A program made the translations under genes and the position numbers. From Lamellibrachia satsuma (taxonomy: Eukaryota; Annelida; Polychaeta; Sabellida; Siboglinidae), in NCBI GenBank assembly GCA_033239005.1, contig BSQZ01000004.1, forward strand, positions 13,968,007 through 14,032,006: a stretch of DNA of 64,000 nucleotides, given 5' to 3'. Numbering within the stretch: the first letter of the stretch is position 1; every line of letters starts with the position of its first letter. The notes beneath the pieces were generated by a model, which did no database searches, was not told where the DNA came from, and worked only from the letters and a program-made list of their open reading frames with translations. Positions 1-13,400 of this stretch are shown here, piece by piece.

Positions 1-1228
1 GGACAGTTCTAAATTTCAATGTCAGTTTGTTGTTTAATGACTTGTTTAATTGAACCAGCATTTTGCCGGCTGCTGATTCCAATGATGGTTTTAAAGCAGC
101 TTTAACTGCCAGACTCTCCTTTCTGTGAGAAGATGTCTGCTTGTGCGCTTTGACAGACGTTAGCTGAAAACTAAATGTCCCCTTCCTCCGCATGTTGGTG
201 CCTGTTGGTTCTAAAGTATGTGCAAAACATGACTGGTTTTTTTTGGTAGTGCCATACTCAATCTGCCAACTCTAACAAAATAAAATTTAACAAAATAAAC
301 ATGTAAGGTAGAAACTGCATGAGTGATATATGAATAGCACTCAAGATTGCTAGATCCCAATTGATGGTCGCTTAGCAGTGTTTTTCAATTACAGACAAGT
401 ACGCACAACTTCTATTTCTACTTTAATAATTGGTAACATCCAATTTCGAAACTAAAGTTTTTTTAATAAATAAGTTTCCCATTTGTCGTAAGTATTCTGA
501 AATAGCATAAGATGCGATGTTCAGAACATTTGCGTAAAATTGTGGCAAAGTTCCACTGTGCTGGATACCTCCACTCATTTGACAAGAGAACAAAAACGCA
601 TGAGCTATCGAGTTACCTGGATGCAGAGACGTGTGTCATCGTGCTGTAGTCAAAATTTATGGCTTTTGATTTTGGTCATCTTTTTGGAATGTGATCGATG
701 GCGATAAAATATACACGGATTAAAAAATGCACTGTACATTTTCGCTTGTCCACTGGATAACCACAAAGGCACATTCTACTTGTCCCAGCAGATTATCACT
801 TGTCTCGGCCAAATGGACAAGCGTTATTTCGAACGCTGATATAATACAAGTTTGTTTCTTCTGGTGTTTTAGTACCAATGACAATGCTAGTTTCCATCAA
901 CGTGTCATTTTGTATATATCCATAAGTGGATGATCTAATTTGAATAAAATCAAATTCCTGCTATTGTTTTTGTCGCATGTCTAAATGATCATGCATCTAT
1001 GCCAAGTTGAAATTATTCAAACTTCAGATTGATCATTTTGTTTCTGATGCTAGCATTGTGTATTTTATTTTAGTGATGCAAAGTATACTTTGTGACACGA
1101 TAATTCACTATCACCCATCTGAGGCAGTGATTTTTTGCCGTATATAAATCACAACTAAAGACCAGAAAAAATGCGCTTTTGTGGACCAATACATATTTTA
1201 GTTCTGCACTTACCTGTTCTTGTTTCAG
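1..1228. other. Upstream flank or intron of SLF1, no exon recognised
   Basis: This AT-rich stretch precedes the first exon I can place. That exon begins in the middle of BRCT1 with an incomplete codon, so at least one more coding exon must lie upstream. I looked here for the missing first half of BRCT1 (a Cys-Thr-His-Leu-Ile type strand followed by a helix) ending in a phase-1 donor and did not find it. The stretch is therefore best read as intron. No mobile element is evident. Confidence 0.5.
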
Positions 1229-1469
1229 GTAAATGGATATTGAAGGCTCAGTATATCCATGACAGTTACCACCAGGGTCACTGGGTGGGGGAAAGTGACT
1301 ATGAATGGGGGCCCCAAGATACTGATGATGTGCCACCAAGTATGCAGTGTCTACTCTCCGCGCCCCTTAGATGTAGGGTAAAGAGCACCACATCACTGCG
1401 GCGAACATTCCATGGATGGAGGGTGGCGATACTTGTAAAGAATCAGTCATCGAAAGCTGTCTTTAAGAG
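1229..1469 (+). CDS. SLF1: SLF1 exon 1 in window: end of BRCT1, start of BRCT2
   Basis: The acceptor follows a pyrimidine-rich tract (ttgtttcag) and the exon opens with the last two bases of a Gly codon, giving GKWILK, the conserved Trp-containing helix of BRCT1. A YEWG motif follows, then a short linker and FHGWRVAILV, the first strand of BRCT2. The exon ends with two bases of an Arg codon at a GTGTGT donor (1470), which join in frame to position 3980. A second GT at 1485 would break the frame. Confidence 0.85.
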
Positions 1470-4400
1470 GTGTGTATACAAAAGGTGACACATCCTGCAA
1501 AAATATGCTTTTGTTTATGGTTCATTCTATGTCAAGTTAACCAACTTTCAGAAAAAGTTGATGTCTCCGAAATTACTTATATTTTAACGGATGACTAAGT
1601 GGCTATAGTTGAACACATCTGCAAAAAACAAACTAAGCATTTATGTGGAAGTTGTGTCTGTAATGCTCTGTTATGTGCAAAAGTACCCAAAATCGCACTA
1701 GCTATTTTGACCGATGTTACCGTTATGTGAAATGTTATTGTATTATAGGAACTATGAGGCTTTCTGGTGCTAGGCAAAACTGAATTTGATAAGTTTACAG
1801 TTTTACTATGTTTTGGTTTCTAGAAATAAAGTCATGCCAGCCTAGGAACTCTTACATTTGGTGGGGGGGACTCCTGATTTTTGTATCAATCTCCCACCGT
1901 GATTACTAAATCCCCAGCTTTATCAGACTACCATACTTAAAATTATACATTTTCTCACACAAATTATTTAAACGCAAATTTGGGCAGTAAACTAGAGCAT
2001 TTTGTAATGTTGCTATATATAAAAAATTAATAAGAAATATTATTGATCAACCATCAGACTGCCAAATATAAAATAAAATAATTTTGAAAACCATGTGAAA
2101 TCTTCATGTGAAAATGTTGGCATGGTTGTCGTATGTTGTTACTGTTCACAATTGTTCTTGACCGAGAGGGTTCAGTGTACAATAATAATAGAGCGCAATA
2201 TCCTTAAATACTATGCGAAATGAAATAAATGCATAAATTATAAATTTTTACGATGTTTTAACTTCAATACTCCCAGTTGAGTTGTTTTATCTCTCATCGT
2301 TTGTTTTGTCAGAATAGTAGTCGTAGACGTAGATGCTTCAGTTGGTGCATCAGAGAAGTCGGGAAGGACTTTGAGGAACTTTGTTATAGCAGTAGTCGTA
2401 GATGCTAGTGTTGATGTCCATAATTTGGTACTTGGTCCATCAATAGCGGTTGCCGTTTGCTAATGTTGATGTTATATATGGTTATCCCACTTTCGGTTAT
2501 ATAAAGTCTTTCGATGTATATTGTAATGTTTAGTGATGTACAAAAAAAACTAACTATATATTTAACAGGCATTGATTTTCATGGGAAATTGGAGGAAAAT
2601 TTGTGAGTCTGCACTTTTTCAACAAATCAAACGATAATTTAAACAAATTCAGTCCAAAGAATGCTTTATTTATTTTTATTAAATTGTCTTGTTCTTCTAC
2701 GATGTAGACTGCATATTATGTACAGCGCTCCAATTTCCTGCACGCATACGCCCCGGACTAGCGTTTTAATTTAATTCCAATATTTTGACAAGCGAACACC
2801 TCCAGAAGGGAGCATGACCGCTCGTTACAGACCGAATCAAATTATATCGTCTTTTGAAACTAGGCAGTCACATGGACTCCTACCAAGGGACATACAAGGA
2901 GTCCATAGATGAAACAAGGAGTCAAAGACTCCCGTGAAAATCGAAGCCTGATTAATATTATGGGGCCCGTTAACAAGCAGCGCCAACTTCTATGCTATGG
3001 TCAAGGACTATGTCAGTTCTGCGAAAATCCGTTACGATTTTGTCGATGAATGAATTGATGTTTGCTGCACTTTGGAAATAGCAGACATACATGTAATATA
3101 TCAAGTAAAAGCTCAGATAATATATTTAATACTAGTCAAGTGTGGAATGCGAAGTGGGTCCAGAATGACATGGGCCAAGACCGACGTAACTACGTAATTT
3201 CACCCATTATCGCGCAAAAAATACTCTTAATATTTTCGCTCTTTGATCACCTGTCACTGCATTCAAGCAGCTTATATTTATTTTGAATGGTTTATAGCAT
3301 CCTTGCAATTTTTTGACGCCAAATATAATTCACATTAATGAATCTAAATAAAGAAATCTTCACTGGGAGATACGTGGGACTGCTTCAGCCTTCAGTTCTG
3401 CAGCATCGCCGTCAGATGGAACGTTGATATGTGTTGGCAATTTTCATTGCTCAGCCTCATCTGCATGTGCTGGGAGCTTGGTAGAACAATTTCAAAGTCA
3501 ACCTCGTCCTCAGAAATATTCCAAATGTCTGATTCTTCCGCAAGATTCAACTCTTCACTTGATTGCAACACTATTTTGTTGACTGGGCTTGGTGGCTTTC
3601 TTCATTGACATCATGGACATCGCTAGCAGTCACTAGATGGTGCTTCAAATTTTTATATGCTTTTGTGTGCACAAAAGCATGACTAAAAGGGGCCTTGAAC
3701 AGGGTGACCGATGGGATTAAAACATTTGAATAACAGGAAAATAGTTTTAGAGTATATTCAATTAAGATTGGGAATAAAAAAGTTCATTTCACTTGGTCTT
3801 TAAAAAGCTTAAAGTACTTTACATAATTGATGATAAAATTGTAAGTAATGTATAAAATATAAGAAAAAATGTATATAAATAATTAATAAATTTATGTGCC
3901 ACAAGAAAAGTGGATGAAAATATTTAAATTAGAATAAAACCAATGTAACATATGAGTAATGACTTGTGCGTTATTGAAGGTTGCTGGAGTGTGGCGGCGC
4001 AAAAGTGGAAGAAATGAGACAGTTAGCCGGCCGGCGTAAGATCTCTTGTCTGACACACATATTTCACGACGGCTCTATGTGTTTTGCGGACATGTTGAAG
4101 CCGTACCGACAGATGGGAATCCCATGTCTGAAGCCAGTCTACATCAGTGACTGCCTACTCGGGGTAACAATAATGGGTTTTTATATTTCACATAGTCCCA
4201 ATTTCAAGATTGTGGCCCTTCGCAACATATTAAACACGGATAACAGTATTGACAAAATATATGATTTTAAAGTTGATTTTTTAATTCAATATGAGAATGT
4301 GATTTTTAACTTCAGTTTGTTGTAATAAAATAAAAAACTATATATATGTTAGGGGTTTGATTACATAAATGGAAATATTATTGACTGTAGCTGTTGCAAC

Positions 4401-7400
4401 ACAGGCAAGCCCTCACAAGATTTACATAACTAAGCTAGGCGACTTTTGTCTAGCTAAGACAAGTTACCATAAAGGATGCCAATTTATAAAACAATTTAGC
4501 TACTATGCAGTAATTCAGTGTGGACAAAATAAAATTTCGATTGATGTACATTTTTTCCACATCATTCTGAATAATTTGTTTTTGGAAATTTGCTTAAGAT
4601 AATCAGCTGCTTAATACAATCAAATTGCTGTGGCTCGAAGTAATTTTGCTAATGGAGTGCACTGTATTATTAGTTGAATGACATTTCCTAATAGGGTAAC
4701 ATATTGTCGTTCGACCATGACATGGGTTTATGTTATGAATCAGGACCAGCTTCCGGACATGGAGGTATACAGGACGGTGGATGGCGTTATCGTGTGGCCA
4801 CAACTGTCACATTGTTCTCTCGTATCGTCACAGTCTTCCAGTTCGACCGTCTCCTCCAACTGCACCACAGACCCAAACGTGTCACCAATCCGTCCTCTGT
4901 CATCAAAGGACATAAACACTGCGATGAGCTTGAAAACAACAACAACCAAGATGTTGAAAACTCCGAAAACTATGTGTCTACAAGTGCGATCTGCCTCGCC
5001 GTCACCGAAAACAGGTGAGCAGTGTTTTAATTTGCTTGTTCGTTCGGATGTACACATTTTATTTGTTATGTAAAAATATAACCGAATATAAGGTTTTCTC
5101 TCCACAGTTTCTTGGCTGGTTTTGTAATTTGTTTAGTTGAATGACATTTACTAGAAAAGGTTTATATTTAAAACTTATTTACTTTACTTGTTACTTTTTA
5201 ACCAAGCTTTGCTACTTAGCATCCCAGTCAGCTTTTGGAAACCTATAATTAGAATGTTGATATTGCTTAATCCTTTACAGGCCTGCTGAATTAAAAAAAA
5301 TTCTACTAGCCTGCTGGGATAGAGGATTATGAAATCTACTAGCTGGCAGGAATTTTCACTAGCCTGATTACTTTCATTCAAATTTTTTGTAAATCTTCCT
5401 CAATCCATGTCCACAACCATATTCTCACAATAATACAAAAACGACTGTTTTTAACAGAAATTTTTTATTTGTCAGCTTTTGATTCCAAAGAATCTCAACT
5501 GAATATGAAAACAGAAACTCCACAAAACTGTAAAAATGTAGAAAATAAATGTAATACTTGGTTTTCATCTTGACTAGACAAGATCATCGTCTAGAGTTGA
5601 ACGTAATACTTGGCCTCTCTCTTGGCACTTCAGTGAATATAACAAAAGAAAGCGAAAGCCGCCAGTAGTGATAACAATGTGGTGCCACCTAGCGGCTAAA
5701 AGCAACACTATGAACTTCTTTCTAAGAATTATGCAAGGTGGCACCAGCCTCGTTTCCACTTCAAAACAAGACATCGAGCATTGCAGACGATGCAACGCTC
5801 AGCGGTCGGAGTGTTTGAAAAATAAAGCCTTTTAAGGGATATTATGATTGCGGACGGTAACATTTTTATTTGCTCAACGGACCAGTGATTTCTGATTTTT
5901 ATTCGCCCAAAAGCATTTCAAGTTGCCTTGGGCAAACAGGCATCTTGATTTCCGAAGCCCTGGCTTTATATTTATGCAAGTCTGAGGTTCAGAGGATATA
6001 GGCATGTTAGAAATGAAATAATGAAAATGTAGTGATGAAAATGATATCATGAAAATGAAATGATGAAAATGAAATAATGAAAATGAAATGAAGAAAATGA
6101 AATAATGAAAATGAAATGAAGAAAATGAAATAATGAAAATGAAATGATAAAAATTATATCATGAAAATGTTATCATGAAAATGAAATGATGAAACGATGG
6201 CAGAATCAGGAGCTAGTGAATTAATTGTCTTAGGGTGAGACTCCGTCATTTACTAGATAGTGTGAGGGATTAATAAAACCATTCCAGAATGTGCATTTAT
6301 TAGTTTCACAAAAGTGGCTCAAGCTAATATTGCGTAAAATGTTAGGCGAGTGGTATGTAGTTAGACGTGTAATTGTTTACACATTTTTTAAAAACTTAAT
6401 TAATTTTTACACATGGTTCTGTTGCCAGTGTTTATGGTATTGCATGCCTGAAGATCTTCTGAAGAGGCGTGCACTTTTTCGGCATTAGAACGTTTACAGT
6501 ATGTATATTTGATGATCACAAGGTGTAACATGACTACCTGGCATTTCAGGACGAAACGTAGTGGGAAGAATAAAAGCAACATCAACGCCTCTAAAACAAA
6601 ACAGATGCAGCCGTCCATCATCATCTGACACAGATCTAGTAAGGAAAACTCGCACATCAAAAAGACACAAACCTTTACAGAAAGGACAGACACTGCTGGG
6701 GAATTTTTGCCAGATTCTCCACAGGCCACAGACTAACAAACCGAACATCTCTCACATGCTGGGAGACTCAGCTGCCCAAGGCTGTGGAGATTACTTCGCA
6801 ACACCGAATTCAGAATGTAAGGTGGAGAGGTCGGAAGTGAAAGGTCACGTTGGATGGACAAAAGGGGCGTTGACAGTTGTAGGTAAAGTTGTGCCAGTAA
6901 AATTAATGCCCACTGAACAAATGGGGACAATGTCAGATTGTCAAGTTCATCGTCAGAAGATGGGGATGTCGGGACAGCCAAAAGGGACGTTGACAGTTGT
7001 AGGAAAAATTGTGCCCTTTAAATCGATTCCCAGTGATGAGTTGCGTTCATGTAAGAGAAGTTTGGATTGTAAAGTTAAGCGTCAGATGACAGCGATAACA
7101 GAATGTGACATGGCTCAGCGGAATTCAACACAAGACATGGGAACTGTGCAGAGTTCGACACAAGTCATGGAAATGTTACGACAGAGTTTGACACAGGACA
7201 CTGACAAAGTGCAGCAGAATTCAGTGCAACACCCAAAAATTGTTCAGCAGAATTCGAAACAGGAGATGGAAATTGCGGATCACTGTTCAACGAAAGACAT
7301 TGAAATTTTTGAACTGAGTTCAACAGAAGATGTTGAAATTTTAGAACTGAGTTCAACAGATGATGTTGAAATTGTAGAACTGGGTTCAACAGAAGAAGTT

Positions 7401-10400
7401 GTTCAACAGAGTTCAGTGACATACGCAGAAATTGCTCAGCAGTGTTCAATGAAAGACGCAGAAATTGCTCAGCAGTGTTCAACAGAAGACGCAGAAATTG
7501 CACAACAGAGTTCAATGAAAGACAATGAAATTGCTCAGCGGTGTTCAATGAAAGACGCAGAAATTGCTCAGCAGTGTTCAACAGAAGACGCAGAAATTGC
7601 ACAGCAGAGTTCAGTGAAAGACAGCGTAATTGCTCAGCAGTATTCAATGAAAGACAATGAAATTGCTCAGCAGTGTTCAATGAAAGACAATGAAATTGCT
7701 CAGCAGTGTTCAACAGAAGACGCAGAAATTGCTCAGCAGTGTTCAATGAAAGACAATGAAATTGCTCAGCAGTGTTCAACAGAAGATGCAGAAATTGCGC
7801 AGCAGAGTTCAATGAAAGACAATGAAATTGCTCAGCAGTGTTCAATGAAAGACAATGAAATTGCTCAGCAGTGTTCAATGAAAGACAATGAAATTGCTCA
7901 GCAGTGCTCAACAGAAGACGCAGAAATTGCTCAGCAGTGTTCAATGAAAGACGCAGAAATTGCTCAGCAGTGTTCAACAGAAGACGCAGAAATTGCTCAG
8001 CAGTGTTCAATGAAGGACAATGAAATTGCACGACAGAGTTTCATTGAAGATACTATTATTGCACCACAGAATTTGATTCAAATGTCTACGGAGGCCAACT
8101 TGGACAGTTCTAAAGAGAAACCTCTCAGTGATGTTCCGATGAGAACAGTCATAAAACGCAAAGCTGATGTTGACGAGTCTATCGAGATGATGGCTGGAGC
8201 CCGGAAGAAACAAAAGGTGCGGTTGTATTTTCTTATCCCATGAAACTAAGGCAGTTGAGAATGAAATTGATTATCTTCAAAGTGGCTGTACTAAAAAGGT
8301 CTGAATACTATTCTGTAGCATTTATGTACGTGTTTTTCTCAATTTGAAAAGTTCAATTGATAACCAATCATGTGAATCAATAACTGGGCATTACATGCAC
8401 CATCATTCATTACATTTACAAACTGAAATATATTTTATATTGGGTGAGTTTCTAAAAAGATTGTATAGCTATGCTGTATGTCATTGTGTATTCTTCTATA
8501 TTTAAATCCTGAAAAGAAAGTATGTACAAATTCTGTGGCTGCGCAACAAAACTGAAGAAGACAGGTTTAGTTTATTTCTAATGTATTAATAATTTTGTCA
8601 CAACTGGAGTTTTTAGTAGTTAGTGTTTCCCAAAACCTTGAAGTAGTCTTTCATTGCATCCTGCTGCCCTCTATGCAGGCCTAGTTGTCTGTCTTCACAA
8701 TGTTGTTTACTTGAATGCAGGAGGACAGAAGTTTGGCAACGATGTCACCGTTCATGAAGTGTTCAGAGGTGTGTTTTCTTCTCATTAGCAAACGTGCCTA
8801 CGTGAATGTCTACAGGTGGTATTTTGAGTCAGTTTTAAATTACGGACATTGGATTGGTTTATAACAAACTGTCAAGTCTTCATATCTGAATTGTTTTTTG
8901 ATACCTGATGGACATCCTAAGGATCTTTCCTTAGGATGTGTTGAGTGGTGGAAAAAATTGTGCAAAGTATCCCATCAATCGGCAGGGGGATAGTTTGACC
9001 CCCCCCCAATTCACTGCAACATTTAAAATTTTTGTATTGTGTTTCTATGCATTTTAGTGGCATCTGACAACAGAAATTGCATGAACTTAGTTACTCTGTA
9101 GTTAACAAACAGATTCAATTAATTAGTCTTCCATCTGAAACTGGTCTCTGACTGCATTACATGTTTTTTATATTTTGATTATGCATTGAATACGAAGTAC
9201 ATGTTATAATTATAATAATCGAAAATAACCATACCGGCGAGATAAGAAATGTTACTTGTTTGCAGGTGAAAACAAAGCTGCGTCTGCCCTGGCCATACCC
9301 AACGTGTGCCATGTTTGAAGCCTGTCTGGATGATGACGAGCTGTTCTATGCCGCAGACATCGTTTCCTTATCTGTGTCTACCGTGAGGTACCCAACAGCG
9401 AGGGTCATTCATCTCATCCTCTGCCGCATCTTGCTGGTAATGTATTTGACAATTTCATTTGTTGAATTATGTGATTGCTTTACGGCTGATCTTTGAACCC
9501 ACTTTATCCTGATGTTGGTGCAGCAAATTCTTTATAGAATAACCTTTTTATTATATGCTGATGTGAACAATTGTATATGCATTTATTATATTTATTTATT
9601 ATTAGTTTTTTTGTACAAATATACATTTAACAAAATTAGTACATATTATTTATGACAGAACTTAAACAAAAATCCATGGACTACATTTTAGAATAATTAT
9701 TGTTGGTATGGTTTTTAATATAATTGTTAAATTATGTACAGCGTCTGAGAGCAATCTTGATTGTTTAGGCGCTGTATAAATACTTTTATTATTACTATTA
9801 AAATTGCTAGTTTCCATAATTTTTGAGATGGAGTGACAGAGGACGACACTCTGTTGTTGCAGCCGAGTAGGAGCGTGACACTCTCTCACAAAGTCCATTG
9901 TCTGCTGCACAGCGTCGTCTTAGAGCATTCTCCTGTCTATCCCAGCATGCAGTGTGTCTACCTCAACGCAATCAACTATCACGATGAAAACAGCGCGCAG
10001 TCGGAATACTGCCACCCGACACAGTTCCTCTTCAGTGTCATCAGGTGGGTACTATGACTGCTGTTGTCTCTTCAGTGTCATCAGGTGGGTGCTATGGCTG
10101 CTGTTGTCTCTTCAGTGTCATCAGGTGGGTACTATGGCTGCTGTTGTCTCTTCAGTGTCATCAGGTAGGTACTATGGCTGCTGTTATCTCTTGAGTGTCA
10201 TCAGGTGGGTACTATGGCTGCTGTTGTCTCTTCAGTGTCATCAGGTGGGTGCTATGGCTGCTGTTATCTCTTCAGTGTCATCAGGTGGGTACTATGACTG
10301 CTGTTGTCTCTTCAGTGTCATCAGGTGGGTGCTATGGCTGCTGTTGTCTCTTCAGTGTCATCAGGTGGGTACTATGGCTGCTGTTGTCTCTTCAGTGTCA

Positions 10401-13400
10401 TCAGGTAGGTACTATGGCTGCTGTTATCTCTTCAGTGTCATCAGGTGAGTACTATGGCTGCTGTTGTCTGTAAGAGGGTTTGAAATTAACGGTTTTTTAT
10501 TTGTTAATTAACATATTTAAATTGTTACTTAAGCTGTTAGTTTAGCTGAACTGCATTTGTATGTAATGTTTTGGTTAACTGACTTAGTGTGTCATTGTCA
10601 GCTCCCGGCGTTGTAGTTTGGATGGCCGCAAATAAGTCGGCCACATCAGTTGTAGAGCTGGTGAGTGGTCCAGTGGTCCACTGCCCAGAAAAGTTCATTT
10701 CTAACCCTGGTGTTATGCATTTGGCCATTGTGGTGGCAAATTAAGGGGACATGTTAATATTACAAATGGCCATTATGTTTTGTCAACAATACTTAAAATT
10801 CCAGTGAAAATTTCACATTTCAAGCATGATTCGGGTATCTATCAACATTTCTGTTTGCATTAATAACCAGGAAATAATGCTTAATTTATCATTTTAGAAA
10901 AACTACAACACTTACTAAGCTGCAATTTGGCATATGAATGCATCTTACATGTAGGCAACTTTACACAATTTGGAATTATGATTGGTGAAGAGTTTGTGTC
11001 AAAAATACACTGCCACTTTAGGCTGTTATTCAACTTTTGTTTAATTCAGTCACGGTGGTGTAGCAAAATCGATCTCAAAGTTATCAGTGACGCTGTCATA
11101 CTCATATGTATGTCATTTATATCTTTGGGGACTTTCTCAAAACGATATAATTTCGAGTTTTGTGGCTACTTTTTCACATTTACAAAAATGTTTTAAAAAC
11201 CTTGTAACAACCAAATAAACGAAAAACTCCTATTTTTATTAATATGGAATATTATAGTATTTCAACTAAAATCTGTGAAGAAATTATTAATTTATCTTAA
11301 AAATGTCTACTGAAACTAATCAATTCAAAAGAATCATATAATAGTCGTCCCAGCTACCTTAGTATTAATGTTGCAAAATTAATTAAATCCTGGTACTTGA
11401 ACTTGTTAAAATTGCAAAACGTCTGGAAGAACATGAACCTTAGACTTTGTCACTTGATCCATGGGGAAGGTGATCAGTCTTTCCAACATTTTTTGTCTTA
11501 TTGATACACTAGCTGAGTTGCACGGGAGAAAAGGCAGCTAGTGCAAGAGCTTATGACACCAACCTAGTAACACTTTTTTTTAGTTTTGGTGGGGTAATGC
11601 CTATGGCACCTGCCGATCGTTCTGTACAAAGGAACTCATGTGGACGTTTGATGTTGATCAAGTATCTAGAAAATGTGCATAGTGTTGCTAAGAATTGTAC
11701 GTAACTACAAAGTCCTGTTGTTATGAGTTACGTCATGCATGTGAAACAGCCACATAGCTTCTTTTGTAACATCCCCACCCCAGGGGAATGTTACACAGAA
11801 TTACTTTATATTATATAGGTTAGGTCTGCACTAAAGGTGTGGAGTGTTATTTCAACGTGGACATATATGTTGCAGCGCTCTGTTAACGGAAGAACACGAA
11901 GATGTCAGTCGGAACTACCTACTTTGTCTGGAGTTTCTTGTGACGCTCTTTGAGAGAGATTTCAGCATCTTCATTCAGCAGTAAGTCTCGTATTGTCTTG
12001 CATCATGTCATGGCTTATACGGACGTGGGTCATGATAAATATTGTTATATTGTTTCAAATGTTTTTGTGTCCTCTGCGTAACCTCATGTTTCTTTTTGTG
12101 TTGAACATTTGCGTTTAAATGCATACCCATGACATTTGCATGTGAATATGGCCCCAAACATCTCATTTTTGAAATGCCCAATCAGATGCATTTCAAATGC
12201 AGCATAATTTTTTGAATAATTATTGTTAGATTCTCCACCTGATACATAGTTTTATTGTGACTTAGTGAGCCTCATATTGTGAACCATGCTTAGATGTTTT
12301 ACTCTTATTCATCATTTATAAAATCTGCAGTTACATATTTAATATAAAAAACGAAACCTTTGCAATGAATTCACCTGCATTTACAAACGCTAACCAAAAT
12401 ATTTGCATTTGAATGCGATCCTGGAAAATGGCATTTATATTTGTATTCAAATGTTTTCTTTTCCCACAGCCGACAGTTGGGTGGTGAAGACAAGAAAGGG
12501 GTGCCACGGTCAAGTCTGATCGGTCAAATATTCTGGCCAGCTGGCCGGATGGGTCATCTCAATGCACCATGTAAACAGCTGCTGTCATTCTTCTCGAGGT
12601 CACTACAACTTGGCACTAACTACAAGGTGGGGTTCTCACTGCAGACAGAATCAGGGTCTGTGTGCACTTGTTCAAGATTGGCTAGAAACTGTTGTTGCTC
12701 TCCTCTTTCTCCCTAAAGTCTGGGGTGAGATATGCCTCGCTCTTGTGAAACCAAAGGCATTTTTGTGGTTTTTGCATCTATAAGAGTACTTGACAACTAA
12801 CCATTTGCAACTATAATAAAAAATATCATGCAAGTGGTTAACTAAATATACCTCGTTGAACACCGAAAAATCTTTTTTGTGTGGGCAATGCCCCATTTGT
12901 TCAGAATCCTACATCAAGAGTGCTGACTAGGTTTATCACAACTCCAACTTTAAATGCCTGATCGTAGACATAGACGATTTTAGTCATATATTTGCCAATA
13001 ATTTTGGACATGCTGTTTGCATCAATTTGTTTGGCAAGATAGTCCATTCATTCACCATTTACTAACCTCCTCGTGTTCCAATTTGACAGTTCTCTTAATT
13101 GAGTGTTTGCATGTTGTTGAAGCCTTCGGCTGAGGTACGTGCTGGAAGATTGTCTGTACCGCTTCAGGCTTTAACGCCAACTCTATACTTCACTGAATGA
13201 TGCTTACATCCGAATTCTGCACAGTACGGCATTGTAATATGTTTTGCTGCGTGTAAATCCAATATAAAAGCAAATAAAATGTAACCGCACACCTCAACCA
13301 CGTTAAAAATACACGTGATACACACATCCTACGTCACAGCCGCGTCAGGGGTTGCTTGCCGCTGATTGGTCAAAAGTGCAAACACTGATATGTCAGCCTC

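Noticed and set aside
1171..1228. Start of the open frame before the first SLF1 exon
   Set aside because: The homology to BRCT1 begins exactly at the acceptor at 1228; the upstream codons are intronic.
7165..8031. A 288-codon open frame on the minus strand opposite the SLF1 repeats
   Set aside because: It exists only because the 33-base repeat has no stop on either strand. Its translation is a monotone Leu/Asn/Thr/Glu/Phe repeat and the plus strand has homology, splice sites and phase on its side.
10029..10468. CRISPR array
   Set aside because: Evenly spaced direct repeats at first sight, but there are no unique spacers and the context is a eukaryotic intron; it is a plain tandem repeat.
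9954..10473. Two open frames through the 40-base repeat (SVIRWVLWLLLS type)
   Set aside because: Repeat artefacts. 40 is not a multiple of three, so the frames cycle; the segment is intronic after the first donor.
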